From the NCBI RefSeq assembly GCF_024228675.1, contig NZ_CP100461.1, positions 806,001-870,000 of the forward strand: a stretch of DNA of 64,000 nt. Direction: 5' to 3'. The first letter of the stretch is position 1. Each line of letters opens with the position of its first letter. The DNA comes from Salinigranum marinum (GTDB lineage: Archaea > Halobacteriota > Halobacteria > Halobacteriales > Haloferacaceae). A model generated the notes under the pieces. The model did no database searches and had not been told where the DNA came from. It saw nothing but the letters and a program-made list of their open reading frames with translations. Made by a program: the position numbers and the translations under genes. Below, piece after piece: positions 1 through 8,827 of the stretch.

Positions 1-111
1 AGCGAACCCCGCGGTTAGCACGAGAAACGCGAGGACGACGGTGCCGGGCCGGCCGGTGATCCAGTCGTCGGCCGCGTCGATGAACCGCTGGTAGTCGACC
101 TTCGCGGGCAT
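1..111 (-). CDS. RND/MMPL-family exporter, N-terminal fragment
   Basis: Only the first 37 codons lie in the window. The gene starts at ATG 111 and runs off the left edge. The fragment has a short polar N-terminus (MPAKVDYQRFIDAADDWI) followed by the start of a hydrophobic helix (TVVLAFLVLTAGFA). This is how haloarchaeal RND-superfamily (MMPL) permeases begin. The start codon follows the stop of the upstream COG1361 gene by only three bases, so the two are co-transcribed. A COG1361 secreted protein next to an RND permease is a recurrent archaeal pairing. The RND call rests mainly on that context, because too little sequence is visible for motifs. Confidence 0.6.
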   Translation of the reverse strand, partial: MPAKVDYQRFIDAADDWITGRPGTVVLAFLVLTAGFA

Positions 112-114
112 CGC

Positions 115-1722
115 TTACCTCCGCCGGACCACGACGACCGCGACCCCGATCAGCACGAGGGCACCCAGCCCGGCGACGAGGGTGATCGGCAGGTCGCCCC
201 CGCCGCCTGTCTCGACGGTGACGGGCAGTCGGAACGTGTCCGAGACCTGCGTCGTCCCGTCCTCGCGGTCGTACTCGAAGTCGACCGAGACCGGGTAGTC
301 CTTCGCGAACGTCGAGCCGGCGGTGCTCACCTCGAAGGTGATCTCCGCGGACTCGCCGGGACCGAGTTCGCCGATGAACGCCTCGTCGTCGTTCGAGGAG
401 ATGGGGTCGTCGACGAACAGCTTCGCGGAGATGTCCGACAGCGTCTCGTCTTCGGCGTTGGTGACCGTCAACGTGAGCCGACCGGAGTCGCCCGCGGCGA
501 CGGTCGCCTCCGACGCTTCGACGGTGAAGGGGTCGCGCTCGGCGTCGACGGCGACCCGGGCGTTGAGCGGACCGCTCTGCCGGCTGTCGCCGCCCTCGTT
601 CTCGTACTGGACGAGGAACCGGAGTTGGCGTGACCCGGGGTCGGCGGCGCTCGACACCTCGATGTCGAAGGCGAACTCCGCGGACTCGCCCGGCGCGAGG
701 TCCGGAATCGCGTACTCGGTCTCGCTCGCGTCGAAGTTCTCGCTCGCGGGCTGGTAGACGACGACGCCGTCGCTGATCGTCCCGGGGCCCTGGTTCGTCA
801 CCGTTCCCGTGACGGTTCCCTCGTAGTTGACGCGGAGCGTCGATTCGACCGCGGAGAGCGCGAACGACTGCTCTTCGAGCGGTCGGACGCTCGCGCGGAG
901 CTCGTTCGAGCTCCGGACGATTCCGTCGGTGTCCGTGTACGTCACCCGCCCGATGACGGTGTAGTCCCTGAGTTCGGCGCTGTCGGCGAGGTCGACGGGG
1001 AACGTCACCTGCTTGGTCTCGCCGGGTGCCCACTCGCCGACGAAGCTCTCGGCCGTCTCCGCCCGCCCGAACTGCAGGTCGTTGTTCTGGGAGGTGAGCT
1101 GGACGCTGGCCTCGCGGGCGGGGTCGGTGCCGACGTTACGCACCGAGGCGACCATCGTTCCGTTGTCACCGATCTGGGTGTCCGTCTCCACGTCGACCAC
1201 CCGGAACCGGGCCCGATCCTGGACGACGATCGGGATCGTGACGCGCTGGGTGGCCGAGCGGTCGTTGAACTTCGGGTTGTTGTTCGGGTTCGCCTCGTCG
1301 TAGGTCACGACGCTGGTGTACGTGTACGAGAGTTCGACCGGGAGCCGGTAGGTTCCGGGCGGAACGTCCTCCGGCACCGTGACCGCGATCTGAGCCGGAC
1401 CAGTGACGCCTTCGGCCACCTGTCCGACGGCGATGTCGTCGGTTTGCACGTCGAGCCCGGGGACCTCTTGGATGTCGAGGCGCACGGCACGGGCCGTCGT
1501 CACCCGGGTGGTGAACGCCTCGGGACCGCCGCGAACGAGGGTCCCGTCGTTGACGATCGAGACGTTCAGCGTCTTCGTCTCCCCCGGTTCGACCCGATTG
1601 TCGGGAACGGACAGCGAGAGTTCGGGGCGACCGATGACCTGGTTCTCCGCCGCCGCGGCGAGCGGCACCCCGGAGAACACGATTGCGAGAGCGAGGACGA
1701 CAGTGAGGAGTTTCTGAGACAT
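115..1722 (-). CDS. COG1361-type secreted/S-layer-like protein, partner of RND exporter
   Basis: This 535-residue protein begins with a signal peptide (MSQKLLTVVLALAIVFSGVPLAAAA). It continues with several beta-sandwich repeats of about 100 residues in which phrases such as PGET/PGES and VTNQGPGTISDG recur, as in CARDB or NPCBM-type domains. It ends with one transmembrane helix and a basic tail (VVVVRRR). It is therefore predicted to be a cell-surface protein anchored at its C-terminus. I chose ATG 1722 because the longer reading frame to 1782 would put 20 polar residues before the signal peptide and overlap the promoter. The gene is transcribed directly into the RND gene. A role as extracellular partner of the exporter is inferred from context. 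Confidence 0.75.
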   Translation of the reverse strand: MSQKLLTVVLALAIVFSGVPLAAAAENQVIGRPELSLSVPDNRVEPGETKTLNVSIVNDGTLVRGGPEAFTTRVTTARAVRLDIQEVPGLDVQTDDIAVGQVAEGVTGPAQIAVTVPEDVPPGTYRLPVELSYTYTSVVTYDEANPNNNPKFNDRSATQRVTIPIVVQDRARFRVVDVETDTQIGDNGTMVASVRNVGTDPAREASVQLTSQNNDLQFGRAETAESFVGEWAPGETKQVTFPVDLADSAELRDYTVIGRVTYTDTDGIVRSSNELRASVRPLEEQSFALSAVESTLRVNYEGTVTGTVTNQGPGTISDGVVVYQPASENFDASETEYAIPDLAPGESAEFAFDIEVSSAADPGSRQLRFLVQYENEGGDSRQSGPLNARVAVDAERDPFTVEASEATVAAGDSGRLTLTVTNAEDETLSDISAKLFVDDPISSNDDEAFIGELGPGESAEITFEVSTAGSTFAKDYPVSVDFEYDREDGTTQVSDTFRLPVTVETGGGGDLPITLVAGLGALVLIGVAVVVVRRR

Positions 1723-1729
1723 GGGAGTG

Positions 1730-1747
1730 ACTGAACGTTTATTCAGT
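1730..1747. promoter_or_regulatory. Inverted repeat, likely TetR-type operator for the COG1361-RND operon
   Basis: The perfect inverted repeat ACTGAA-CGTTTA-TTCAGT lies 8 to 25 bases upstream of ATG 1722. A TATA-like TTATTACA on the minus strand lies at 1765-1772. The repeat would thus sit at the transcription start, a usual place for a repressor. TetR-family regulators commonly control RND exporters. No tetR gene is visible here, so the regulator must be elsewhere or left of the window. Confidence 0.5.
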
Positions 1748-1854
1748 ATCTTTGGGACGCGGTGTGTAATAACGTATTGCATTTATGAGCCATATGACAC
1801 GTGTTCGTCCGGCAAACGTTTTCAGCGGGGGAGCCGAGGTGACGACAGCACACG

Positions 1855-2490
1855 ATGGAGGGTGAGACGGAGCCGGTTCGGATCGAGGTACTGCTCTACG
1901 AGGGGTTCGACGAACTCGACGGCGTCGGGCCGTACGAGGTGTTCGAGACGGCGGCGGCGTTCGGATCCGCCGTCGAGGCGCGGACGGTCGCGCTCGACGA
2001 CGCCGAGTGGGTGACCGCGAGCCACGGTCTCCGGGTCGGCGTCGACGGTCGCCTGGGAGAGCCGGACGTGCTCGTCGTTCCCGGTGGCGGGTGGAACGCG
2101 GGCGACGACCGCCCCGGGGCGCGTCGCGAGGCGGAACGAGGGGCGGTCCCCGCGGCGGTCCGGGAGGCGCACGAGGCGGGCGCGACGGTCGCGTCGGTCT
2201 GTACGGGCGGGATGCTGCTGGCCGAGGCGGGACTGCTCGACGGGCGGTCCGCGGTCACCCACGGCGGCGCGATGGACGACCTGCGAGCCACGCGGGCGAC
2301 GGTCGTCGACGCCCGCGTCGTCGACGACGGCGACGTGCTCACCGCTGGCGGCATCACGTCGGGGCTGGACCTCGCGCTCCACCTCGTCGAACGGTGGTGC
2401 GGCGCTGCGGCCGCCACGGCGGTCGCGACCGAACTGGAGTACGACCGCGACGCCTCAGGCGTCGTCGTCACGGGCGAGACCGACGAGTAA
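1855..2490 (+). CDS. DJ-1/PfpI family protein (class I glutamine amidotransferase-like)
   Basis: This 211-residue cytoplasmic protein has the DJ-1/PfpI fold. It starts with a beta strand and FDELDGVGPYEVFE, carries a central PDVLVVPGGG segment, and then VASVCTGGMLLAEAGLL with the nucleophilic Cys on the elbow. Next comes the AVTHGGAMDDLR segment typical of the GlxA-like subgroup. No DNA-binding domain is attached, unlike the AraC-fused GlxA regulators. Such proteins act as glyoxalase III, isonitrile hydratase or chaperones, and the substrate cannot be told from sequence. Its 3' end overlaps the convergent MFS gene by 36 bases. Confidence 0.85.
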   Translation: MEGETEPVRIEVLLYEGFDELDGVGPYEVFETAAAFGSAVEARTVALDDAEWVTASHGLRVGVDGRLGEPDVLVVPGGGWNAGDDRPGARREAERGAVPAAVREAHEAGATVASVCTGGMLLAEAGLLDGRSAVTHGGAMDDLRATRATVVDARVVDDGDVLTAGGITSGLDLALHLVERWCGAAAATAVATELEYDRDASGVVVTGETDE

Positions 2491-3621
2491 CATCCCCGCG
2501 ACGAGGGCCGCTCCCGCGAGGACCGTCCAGCCGGCGTCGTACGAGACGGTGTCGGCGAGGTAGCCGAAGACGGGCGGTGCGGCGAGGCCGCCGAGGTTGA
2601 GCGCCGTCTGTCCGCCCGCCGTGGCCGCGCCGACCCGTTCGTCGGGGACGAGCGCGGTGAGACAGGCGTAGTAGACGCCCGGGAATCCGAGCACGAACAG
2701 GCCGAGGACGCCGAAGGCGACCGCTCCCCCGAGCGACGTGTCGGCGGCGACGACGCCGCCGAACGCGACGCACGCGAGCAGGGACTGCGCGACGAGCACC
2801 CGTGCGGAGGCCTGTACGTTGCTGCCCGGGAGCCGGTCGGCGACGCTCCCGCCCACGAGGCGGCCGACGCTCCCCGTCACCTGGAGCGTCGCGAGGACCG
2901 CTCCCGCGAACGCCGCGGCCGTCCCGACCGACTCCGTGAGGTGGAGGACGACGTAGCCGGTCGTGGTGAACACGGCCGCGCCGAGGAAGAAGCCAGCCCC
3001 GACGAGCGAAGCGTAGCCGTCGAACCCGGCGAGCCCGCGGACGTCCGGCGGTGCCAGCACTCCGGAGCCGTCGCGCCCGCGGTAGACCGCGGCGAAGACG
3101 ACGGCGACACACGCCGCGAGGGCGGCGGCGACGGCGAAGCCGACCTGCCAGCCGAACCGCGTGCCCGCCGCGACGGTGACGAGAACGGCACCGAGCCCAC
3201 TTCCGGCGGTGACGCCCACCTGCTTGACGTTGATCGCCAGGTTCCGCCGCCCCTTGGGGGCGACGACGAGCACCGCCCTGTTGGTCGCCGGCATCGCCGT
3301 CGCGTACGCCCCACCCACGACGACCAGCGCGACGAGCAAGAGGGCGTACGACGGGGCGAGCGCGACGCCGACCATCCCGACCCCGAGGCCCACGAGGCCG
3401 GCGATCATCGTCGGCCGCTCGCCGAAGCCGTCGACGGCCGCCCCCGCCCCGAAGAGGAAGACGGTGTAGCCGGCGAGCGTGATCGTCAGCGCGACGCCGA
3501 CGAGCGTGCGCGAGACGCCGAACGTTCCGCGGATCGACGCGGTGGCGGCGAACACCGCGTAGAAGCAGAGGCTCGCGGTGACCTGCCAGCCGCTCACGAC
3601 TCCGACACCTCGCCACGTCAC
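2455..3621 (-). CDS. MFS transporter
   Basis: The gene encodes a twelve-helix major facilitator protein of roughly 390 residues. The membrane segments alternate with short basic loops such as DGFGERPTMIAG and the loop after helix 7 (GSVADRLPGSNVQ). An APKGRRNLAINVKQVGVTAGSGLG segment matches MFS motif C and its surroundings. The substrate is unknown. The reading frame is open up to 3735, but the first 38 codons are polar and Cys/His rich. I therefore favour GTG 3621 (or GTG 3597), which places the first helix directly after the start. The tail overlaps the convergent DJ-1-like gene. Confidence 0.8.
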   Translation of the reverse strand: MTWRGVGVVSGWQVTASLCFYAVFAATASIRGTFGVSRTLVGVALTITLAGYTVFLFGAGAAVDGFGERPTMIAGLVGLGVGMVGVALAPSYALLLVALVVVGGAYATAMPATNRAVLVVAPKGRRNLAINVKQVGVTAGSGLGAVLVTVAAGTRFGWQVGFAVAAALAACVAVVFAAVYRGRDGSGVLAPPDVRGLAGFDGYASLVGAGFFLGAAVFTTTGYVVLHLTESVGTAAAFAGAVLATLQVTGSVGRLVGGSVADRLPGSNVQASARVLVAQSLLACVAFGGVVAADTSLGGAVAFGVLGLFVLGFPGVYYACLTALVPDERVGAATAGGQTALNLGGLAAPPVFGYLADTVSYDAGWTVLAGAALVAGMLLVGLARDDDA

Positions 3622-3779
3622 ACGCGGGGTTCGGTGGAGCGGACACAAGTGCGCTCCGGGTTCGTTCGAGGCACAAACCGCGAGACTCCGCCGCCCCCGA
3701 AAGTGTATGTCTACTGTTAACATAGGGATCCTCAAGGTTTAACAGCGCTCCGCCCCACCTGAATATCGGAGGCCAAATC

Positions 3780-4379
3780 ATGAGCTACGAACTCGACCCA
3801 TTACCGTACGATTACGACGCGCTCGAAGGCAGCATCTCCGAACAGGTGCTGACGTGGCACCACGACACGCACCACCAGGGCTACGTGAACGGGTGGAACG
3901 CCGCCGACGAGACGCTGGCGGAGAACCGCGAGAACCACGAGTTCGGCTCCTCTGCGGGTGCGATCCGCAACGTCACCCACAACGGCTGTGGGCACATCCT
4001 CCACGACCTCTTCTGGCAGTGCATGTCGCCCGAAGGTGGCGACGAGCCCTCCGGCGCACTCGCCGACAGGATCGAGGAGGACTTCGGCTCCTACGAGGCG
4101 TGGAAGGGTGAGTTCGAGGCCGCCGGCGGCGCGGCGAGCGGCTGGGCGCTCTTGGTGTACGACTCGTTCTCGAACCAGCTGCGCAACGTGGTCGTCGACA
4201 AGCACGACCAGGGCGCCCTCTGGGGCAGCCATCCGATCCTCGCGCTGGACGTCTGGGAACACTCGTACTACTACGACTACGGCCCGGCCCGCGGTGACTT
4301 CATCTCCGCGTTCTTCGACGTCGTCGACTGGGAGGAGCCGTCGGCCCGCTACGAGCAGGCCGTCGAGCTGTTCGAGTAA
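3780..4379 (+). CDS. sod: Superoxide dismutase (Fe/Mn family)
   Basis: This 199-residue enzyme dismutes superoxide to hydrogen peroxide and oxygen in the cytoplasm. The family signature DVWEHSYYYDYG carries the metal-ligand Asp and His. The other two ligands are the N-terminal His in LTWHHDTHHQGYV and the His in NGCGHILHDLFW. Length and start (MSYELDPLPYDYDALE) match haloarchaeal Mn-SODs. A purine-rich GGAGG lies about nine bases before the ATG. A run of seven T follows 28 bases after the stop. Fe versus Mn preference cannot be fixed by eye. Confidence 0.95.
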   Translation: MSYELDPLPYDYDALEGSISEQVLTWHHDTHHQGYVNGWNAADETLAENRENHEFGSSAGAIRNVTHNGCGHILHDLFWQCMSPEGGDEPSGALADRIEEDFGSYEAWKGEFEAAGGAASGWALLVYDSFSNQLRNVVVDKHDQGALWGSHPILALDVWEHSYYYDYGPARGDFISAFFDVVDWEEPSARYEQAVELFE

Positions 4380-4406
4380 GCGCAGACCCGGTCAACCTTC
4401 GATTCG

Positions 4407-4413
4407 TTTTTTT
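4407..4413 (+). terminator. Oligo-T terminator after sod
   Basis: Seven consecutive T occur 28 bases after the sod stop codon, in otherwise GC-rich DNA. Archaeal RNA polymerase terminates at such oligo-T tracts without needing a hairpin. Confidence 0.55.
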
Positions 4414-4585
4414 GCGGTCGTCACGACGCGATCCGACAGCTGGGACTGTCGGAGACGACGAGCCGGTCTGATCGTTCCCGCACCTCGTAGAGGCGCGTGA
4501 CGGTGTCCTCGGAACCGTTGGCCCGACGATCGGTCGATCGGGGAAGAGAGAGCCGAAGCCAGCCAGGGAGGACAGAGACAGTCGC

Positions 4586-4760
4586 CAGGGCGGTGATGCC
4601 ACGACCACCGAAGCGGCAAGCCGCTTCGAGCCTTCGTTCGCTCGCGTTACTCGCTCACGGAGACCTCCCCCGCCGATTCGCTCGTTCCTCGCGCGCCGAC
4701 AGCGCGGTGTGGCGGCGCGTGACGCCGCGGCTCCCCCCGCCCCGTCGGTACGGCTAACAC
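4586..4760. repeat. Dispersed haloarchaeal intergenic repeat, copy A
   Basis: This gene-free stretch between sod and a small membrane gene contains AGGGCGGTGATGCCACGA, also found exactly at 24064-24081. A hairpin CGAAGCGG-CAA-CCGCTTCG-like segment follows, then TTCGCTCG-type alternating runs and CCTCCCCCGCCGATTCGCTCG. The last part matches copy B and the reverse complement of copy C. The remainder of 4380-4782 shows no gene. These look like members of one small family of intergenic repeats. Confidence 0.5.
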
Positions 4761-4782
4761 CGGCCCGTCGGTTGATCGGGAC

Positions 4783-4980
4783 ATGCCGGGCAAGACTGTC
4801 GTCGAGTTCGTCGAGGAGTGGCAGACCGGCTTCTTCGTCGTGCTCGGAGTCACCCTCGTAGGCGTGGTCGGGGGAACGGTCGTCTGGCGGTTCGCTGGCC
4901 CGCCGGGGTTCTTTCTCGGGTTCGGTGTCGGCGTGGTGCTGGCCTTCCTCGTCTACTCGTACCTGCGGTACGGGCGATGA
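4783..4980 (+). CDS. Small membrane protein, hypothetical
   Basis: This 65-residue protein has a short N-terminal helix (PGKTVVEFVEEWQTG) and then two transmembrane helices separated by the turn RFAGPPG. It ends in a polar YLRYGR. I do not recognise a family. The codon use, with high G/C at third positions, matches neighbouring genes, and a start at ATG 4783 gives a complete two-helix protein. The next gene begins 65 bases downstream on the same strand. Confidence 0.6.
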   Translation: MPGKTVVEFVEEWQTGFFVVLGVTLVGVVGGTVVWRFAGPPGFFLGFGVGVVLAFLVYSYLRYGR

Positions 4981-5045
4981 ATTCACCCTGGGTCCGGCCG
5001 ATCGGAGAGGACACACGTTTACCGGGCCGCGTCGAATCCCCGCCC

Positions 5046-5348
5046 ATGCCCCGTCCGAAAGCGGAGTTCGACACGCTCTACCCCTACCAGATGTACACGC
5101 CCGCGGAGATCCTCGAGCCCGACCTGCTGTACACGGTCCCCGAGATCGGCCGTCGCCTGCAGGACCTCGCGCCCGACACCCACCTCGAAGAGGAAACCGA
5201 GGCCCGCATCATCGCCTGGACCATCCCCTGGCTGGTGTACAACCAGGACGAGCTCGTGATCAACGACCCCGAAGGCGACGAACCGGGCTACTTCGGCGTG
5301 AGCGAGGCGGCCGTCGAGGCGCTGGACGACGAACGCGGCGACGACTGA
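5046..5348 (+). CDS. Conserved haloarchaeal protein (likely DUF5827)
   Basis: This 100-residue acidic soluble protein begins MPRPKAEFDTLYPYQMYTPAE and carries LYTVPEIGRRLQDLAPDT followed by an all-alpha middle. It ends PGYFGVSEAAVEALDDERGDD. From memory it resembles DUF5827, found only in haloarchaea. Its function is unknown. ATG 5046 was chosen because upstream in-frame codons are basic shadow sequence of the preceding gene. Confidence 0.7.
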   Translation: MPRPKAEFDTLYPYQMYTPAEILEPDLLYTVPEIGRRLQDLAPDTHLEEETEARIIAWTIPWLVYNQDELVINDPEGDEPGYFGVSEAAVEALDDERGDD

Positions 5349-5399
5349 GCCGGGGGGATTAGGCTCGCGGGATAGGCTCGCGGTCGGCGCGCCCGCGGC

Positions 5400-6005
5400 T
5401 CACCTCGTACGTGCGGCTTGCAACGCCAGTTCCAGCGCCCCCGACGGGTCGTCGACCACACTGGGTCCATGCCCCGTATGCAACACCTGCACGTCGGAGC
5501 CCACCGTCTCGACCACGCGTTCGATGCTCTCGACGAGCGTCGCGCGGTCGCTCCCCGGCAGGTCGGTCCGACCGAACCCACCCCCGGCGAAGACGAGGTC
5601 GCCGGCGAACAGGACTCCCGAGTCGGGCGCGTACAGACAGAGGTGGTCGACGGCGTGGCCGGGCGTGTGGAGCGCGCGATACTCGTCGGTGCCGATGCGG
5701 ACCACGTCGCCGTCCGCGATGGCGTGGTCGACCGCCTCGTGAGAGGCGTCGAATCCCCACGTCTCGACGCCGAACCGCCCGCGAAGGGAGTCGACGTTGC
5801 CGACGTGGTCCGGGTGGGTGTGAGTAAGCACGACCGCGTCGAGGTGGTCGATGTCCCCGTCGAGATGCGACACGGCGTCGAAGTTCGCGCCGGCGTCGAC
5901 GAGGACCGTCCGGCCGTCCGCGCCGTGGTCGCCGCGTTCGCCGGGTGACACGAGAAAGGCGTTGCTCGTGAACGCCTCCACGTCGCGTGCGATATTGTGG
6001 ATCAC
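5400..6005 (-). CDS. MBL-fold metallo-hydrolase
   Basis: This 201-residue protein has the zinc-binding HTHPDHVGN motif and a GHAVDHLCLY segment supplying another His. It also has FAGDLVFAGGGFGRTD with the bridging Asp, and a final HTGHGP. This is the glyoxalase II-like branch of the metallo-beta-lactamase fold. Known members hydrolyse thioesters such as S-lactoylglutathione analogues or persulfides. The haloarchaeal substrate is uncertain because these cells use gamma-glutamylcysteine rather than glutathione. The adjacent minus-strand gene ends only 21 bases upstream of its start, so both may share a transcript. Confidence 0.85.
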   Translation of the reverse strand: MIHNIARDVEAFTSNAFLVSPGERGDHGADGRTVLVDAGANFDAVSHLDGDIDHLDAVVLTHTHPDHVGNVDSLRGRFGVETWGFDASHEAVDHAIADGDVVRIGTDEYRALHTPGHAVDHLCLYAPDSGVLFAGDLVFAGGGFGRTDLPGSDRATLVESIERVVETVGSDVQVLHTGHGPSVVDDPSGALELALQAARTR

Positions 6006-6026
6006 GGGGGAGAGAATGCGCCCGAA

Positions 6027-7484
6027 CTACTTCGGCGTTGCCCGCCCGTGCGCGTCGTCGGACCGTCTCACCACGGGGTCCACGCCATTCGCGCCATCCG
6101 CGCCGTCGACGGCGAACGCGAGCGCCGACCCGACGACCCCCTCGAGATCTCCGCGGATCGCACGGAGGAGGACGCCGAAGTGGCCGGTCTCCCACGCCGT
6201 GCGGTTCGCCGGAGGGACGTCCCACGCGTCGAGCGTCGCCGTGAGCGTGTGCGTGGGGACGAGGTCGTCGCGGCACCCGAACACCGGAAACACGCCGTCC
6301 GGGTCGATCCCGCAGGACGCGGGCGGGTTCAGTACCGGCCCCAGTTCGTGCAGACGCGGGTACCAGCCGGCACCCCCGAGCACGTCGTCGAGGTCCAAAA
6401 GCGGCGTGAGGCCCCCTTCGACGAGGACCGCGTCGACGTCGCCCGTCGCCGCCACCGGGAGGACGGCGTCGGGCCGGGCCGCCGTGGGCCACGCGTCACA
6501 GCGCCCGGCGACGTGCATCGTCACGATTCCGCCGAGGCTGATGCCGCCGAGCACGACGGACGACCCCTCGCCGCGTGCCCACTCGACGAAGACCCCCGCC
6601 TCGACGGCGGCCGTCGCGTACAGCTGGAGCATGGACTCGGGTGCCCGGGCGAGGTACGCCTCGCCGCTGAACCGCCCGAGCGGTTCGCGCCGGCCGTGCC
6701 AGGGCGCGTCGGGGAGGACGACCCGCACGCCGTCGGGCGCGAGCGTGCGGCCGAGGAACGCCTCCTCGGGCCAGTAGTCGACGCAGTCGTTCGCCATGCC
6801 GAGCCCGCCGTAGTAGACGAGCGTCGGAACCTCGCCGCCAGCGTCGGCCGGCTCGTAGACGCGCGCGACCGCGTCGTCGCCGACGAACGGAGACGGCGAC
6901 GGGAAGCGAAGCCAGTACTCGACGGTGTCGGGTCCGGGAACCCAGCCGGAGCGCTCGACGCGCGGCGGGCGCTCGGGGTACCGGTAGACGGTCTCGGGTG
7001 AGGCGAGCCCGGTGTGGTACTTCGTGATCGTCGTCCCCGGATCGGGGACGTCGTACGCGACGGGCGGGACGTAGTGGTCGTCGACGAGGAAGCCGAAGCA
7101 GTCGGTGGCGTCGCGTCGTCGGTGTTCGGTCCGGCGGCGCTCGCGTTCGGCGGCGAGACGCTCGGAAACCGTCGACGCCGGATCCCAGACGACGGTCTCC
7201 CAGCGTTCGGTCGCCTCCAGCGCAGTCTCGCGCCGGGGGGCGTAGCGGGCGAGCGCCGCCTCGATGCGGTCGTGGAGGCTCGGCGCTGGCGGCGCATCGA
7301 CGGCACGGAGGTACCGCTCGGGCGACGAGCCGAGCGCGACGTCGGCCGCGGCGCGGGCCCGCTGGACGGCGAAGTCGCGGCGGAGCGTGCGGGTCTTCAG
7401 CTGCTCGAGCCACTGGGTGTCGAGCGCGCGACCGACCGGCGAGCGGAGGAGACGGTGAACAGCGGGCGTTTCGAGCTGCTGCAT
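6027..7484 (-). CDS. Alpha/beta hydrolase, ABHD18-like (DUF2048)
   Basis: This 485-residue protein has the alpha/beta-hydrolase nucleophile elbow GISLGG in the sequence VVLGGISLGGIVTMHVAG. Earlier elements include PTLVYYGGLGMANDC, which forms the oxyanion region, and LPDAPWHGRR. A C-terminal HFGVLLRAIRGD likely supplies the catalytic His. Overall length and order match the ABHD18/DUF2048 group, whose substrates are largely unknown. ATG 7484 (MQQLETPAVHRLLRSPVG) is preferred over the upstream in-frame ATG 7553 because the extra residues would overlap the divergent promoter region. Confidence 0.75.
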   Translation of the reverse strand: MQQLETPAVHRLLRSPVGRALDTQWLEQLKTRTLRRDFAVQRARAAADVALGSSPERYLRAVDAPPAPSLHDRIEAALARYAPRRETALEATERWETVVWDPASTVSERLAAERERRRTEHRRRDATDCFGFLVDDHYVPPVAYDVPDPGTTITKYHTGLASPETVYRYPERPPRVERSGWVPGPDTVEYWLRFPSPSPFVGDDAVARVYEPADAGGEVPTLVYYGGLGMANDCVDYWPEEAFLGRTLAPDGVRVVLPDAPWHGRREPLGRFSGEAYLARAPESMLQLYATAAVEAGVFVEWARGEGSSVVLGGISLGGIVTMHVAGRCDAWPTAARPDAVLPVAATGDVDAVLVEGGLTPLLDLDDVLGGAGWYPRLHELGPVLNPPASCGIDPDGVFPVFGCRDDLVPTHTLTATLDAWDVPPANRTAWETGHFGVLLRAIRGDLEGVVGSALAFAVDGADGANGVDPVVRRSDDAHGRATPK

Positions 7485-7584
7485 ACTCACCGATTGGGAC
7501 AACAGCGTATTGACAGTTCCCGTGTGGACGACACCGCGGGCGGGAATTCGCACGGTTTTTCAAACGGGAGAGTGGACCGAGAGT

Positions 7585-8760
7585 ATGGACGGAGCACCAG
7601 ACGTAGGCGAGCTGACACCCCCGACGCGGACGCTGATGGGGCCCGGTCCGAGCGACGTTCACCCGCGCGTGCTTCGCGCGATGAGCACGCCCCTCGTGGG
7701 TCATCTCGACCCGTCGTTCATCGAGATCATGACCGAGGTGCAGGAGCTGCTCCGCTACACCTTCCGCACCGACAACCAGTGGACGATCCCGGTCTCCGGA
7801 ACCGGCTCGGCGTCGATGGAGGCGGCTATCGGCAACCTCGTCGAGCCCGGCGACACGATGTTGGTGCCGACGAACGGCTACTTCGGCGGCCGGATGCAGT
7901 CGATGGCCGAACGAGCCGGCGGCGAGGTGGTCCACGTCGACGCGCCGTGGGGCGAACCGCTCGACTCCGCCGACGTCGAGGCGGCGTTCGACGAACACCA
8001 GCCCGACGTGTTCGGGTTCGTCCACGCCGAGACCTCCACCGGCGTGAAACAGCCCGACGTGTCGGCGCTCACGGACATCGCCCACGCCCACGACGCGTAC
8101 GTGATCGCCGACTGCGTCACCTCTCTGGGAGGTGTCGAGTTCCGCGTCGACGACTGGGGAATCGACGTCGCCTACTCCGGGCCGCAGAAGTGTCTCTCCT
8201 GTCCGCCCGGGGCGTCGCCACTGACGCTGAACGACCGCGCGATGGAGAAGGTGCTCTCCCGCGAGACCGAGCCGCGCTCGTGGTATCTCGACCTCTCGCT
8301 CCTGGAGGGGTACTGGGGCGACGAGCGAGCGTACCACCACACCGCCCCGATCACGAACGTCTACGCCCTGCGCGAGGCGCTTCGGCTCGTGGCCGAGGAG
8401 GGCATCGAGAACCGCTGGGAGCGACATCTCGCCGTCGCGGGCGGCCTGAAGTCGGGGCTGGAGGCGATGGGTCTGGAGATGAACGCCCCCGACGACTACT
8501 GGCTCCCGTCGCTGAACGCCGTGCGCGTGCCCGGCGGGGTGGACGACGGCGCGGTCATCTCCTTCCTGCTAAACGAGTACGACCTCGAGATCGCCTCCGG
8601 GCTGGGCGACCTCGCCGGCGAGATCTGGCGCATCGGCTGTATGGGCCACTCCGCGCGGCCGAAGAACGTCGAGTACGTCCTCTCGGCGCTCGAAGACGCG
8701 CTCGAGCGGGAGGGGTACGACACCGACCAGCAGGCCTCCAAAGCCGTCTCCGACGACTGA
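7585..8760 (+). CDS. Class V aminotransferase (alanine-glyoxylate/serine-pyruvate type)
   Basis: This 391-residue PLP enzyme begins with LTPPTRTLMGPGPSDVHPRVL, the classic start of the alanine-glyoxylate/serine-pyruvate aminotransferase group. The PLP lysine lies in YSGPQKCLSCPPG. VSGTGSASMEAAIGNLVEPGD and ADCVTSLGGVEFRVDDWGIDV are the cofactor-binding segments. It likely transfers amino groups between alanine or serine and glyoxylate or pyruvate. ATG 7585 is chosen over the frame extension to 7510, which would run into the divergent gene's promoter. The C-terminal 20 residues are acidic and probably disordered. Confidence 0.9.
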   Translation: MDGAPDVGELTPPTRTLMGPGPSDVHPRVLRAMSTPLVGHLDPSFIEIMTEVQELLRYTFRTDNQWTIPVSGTGSASMEAAIGNLVEPGDTMLVPTNGYFGGRMQSMAERAGGEVVHVDAPWGEPLDSADVEAAFDEHQPDVFGFVHAETSTGVKQPDVSALTDIAHAHDAYVIADCVTSLGGVEFRVDDWGIDVAYSGPQKCLSCPPGASPLTLNDRAMEKVLSRETEPRSWYLDLSLLEGYWGDERAYHHTAPITNVYALREALRLVAEEGIENRWERHLAVAGGLKSGLEAMGLEMNAPDDYWLPSLNAVRVPGGVDDGAVISFLLNEYDLEIASGLGDLAGEIWRIGCMGHSARPKNVEYVLSALEDALEREGYDTDQQASKAVSDD

Positions 8761-8827
8761 TCCCCGGGCCGGCAGGCCTCCAACGCTCCCACGGGAGCGA
8801 CTGCAGTCGACGTGGCGGGATCGGCGG

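Noticed and set aside
6496..8427. A 643-codon minus-strand frame spanning two genes
   Set aside because: It runs antisense through the class V aminotransferase and out of frame through the ABHD18-like gene, both of which have clear motifs.
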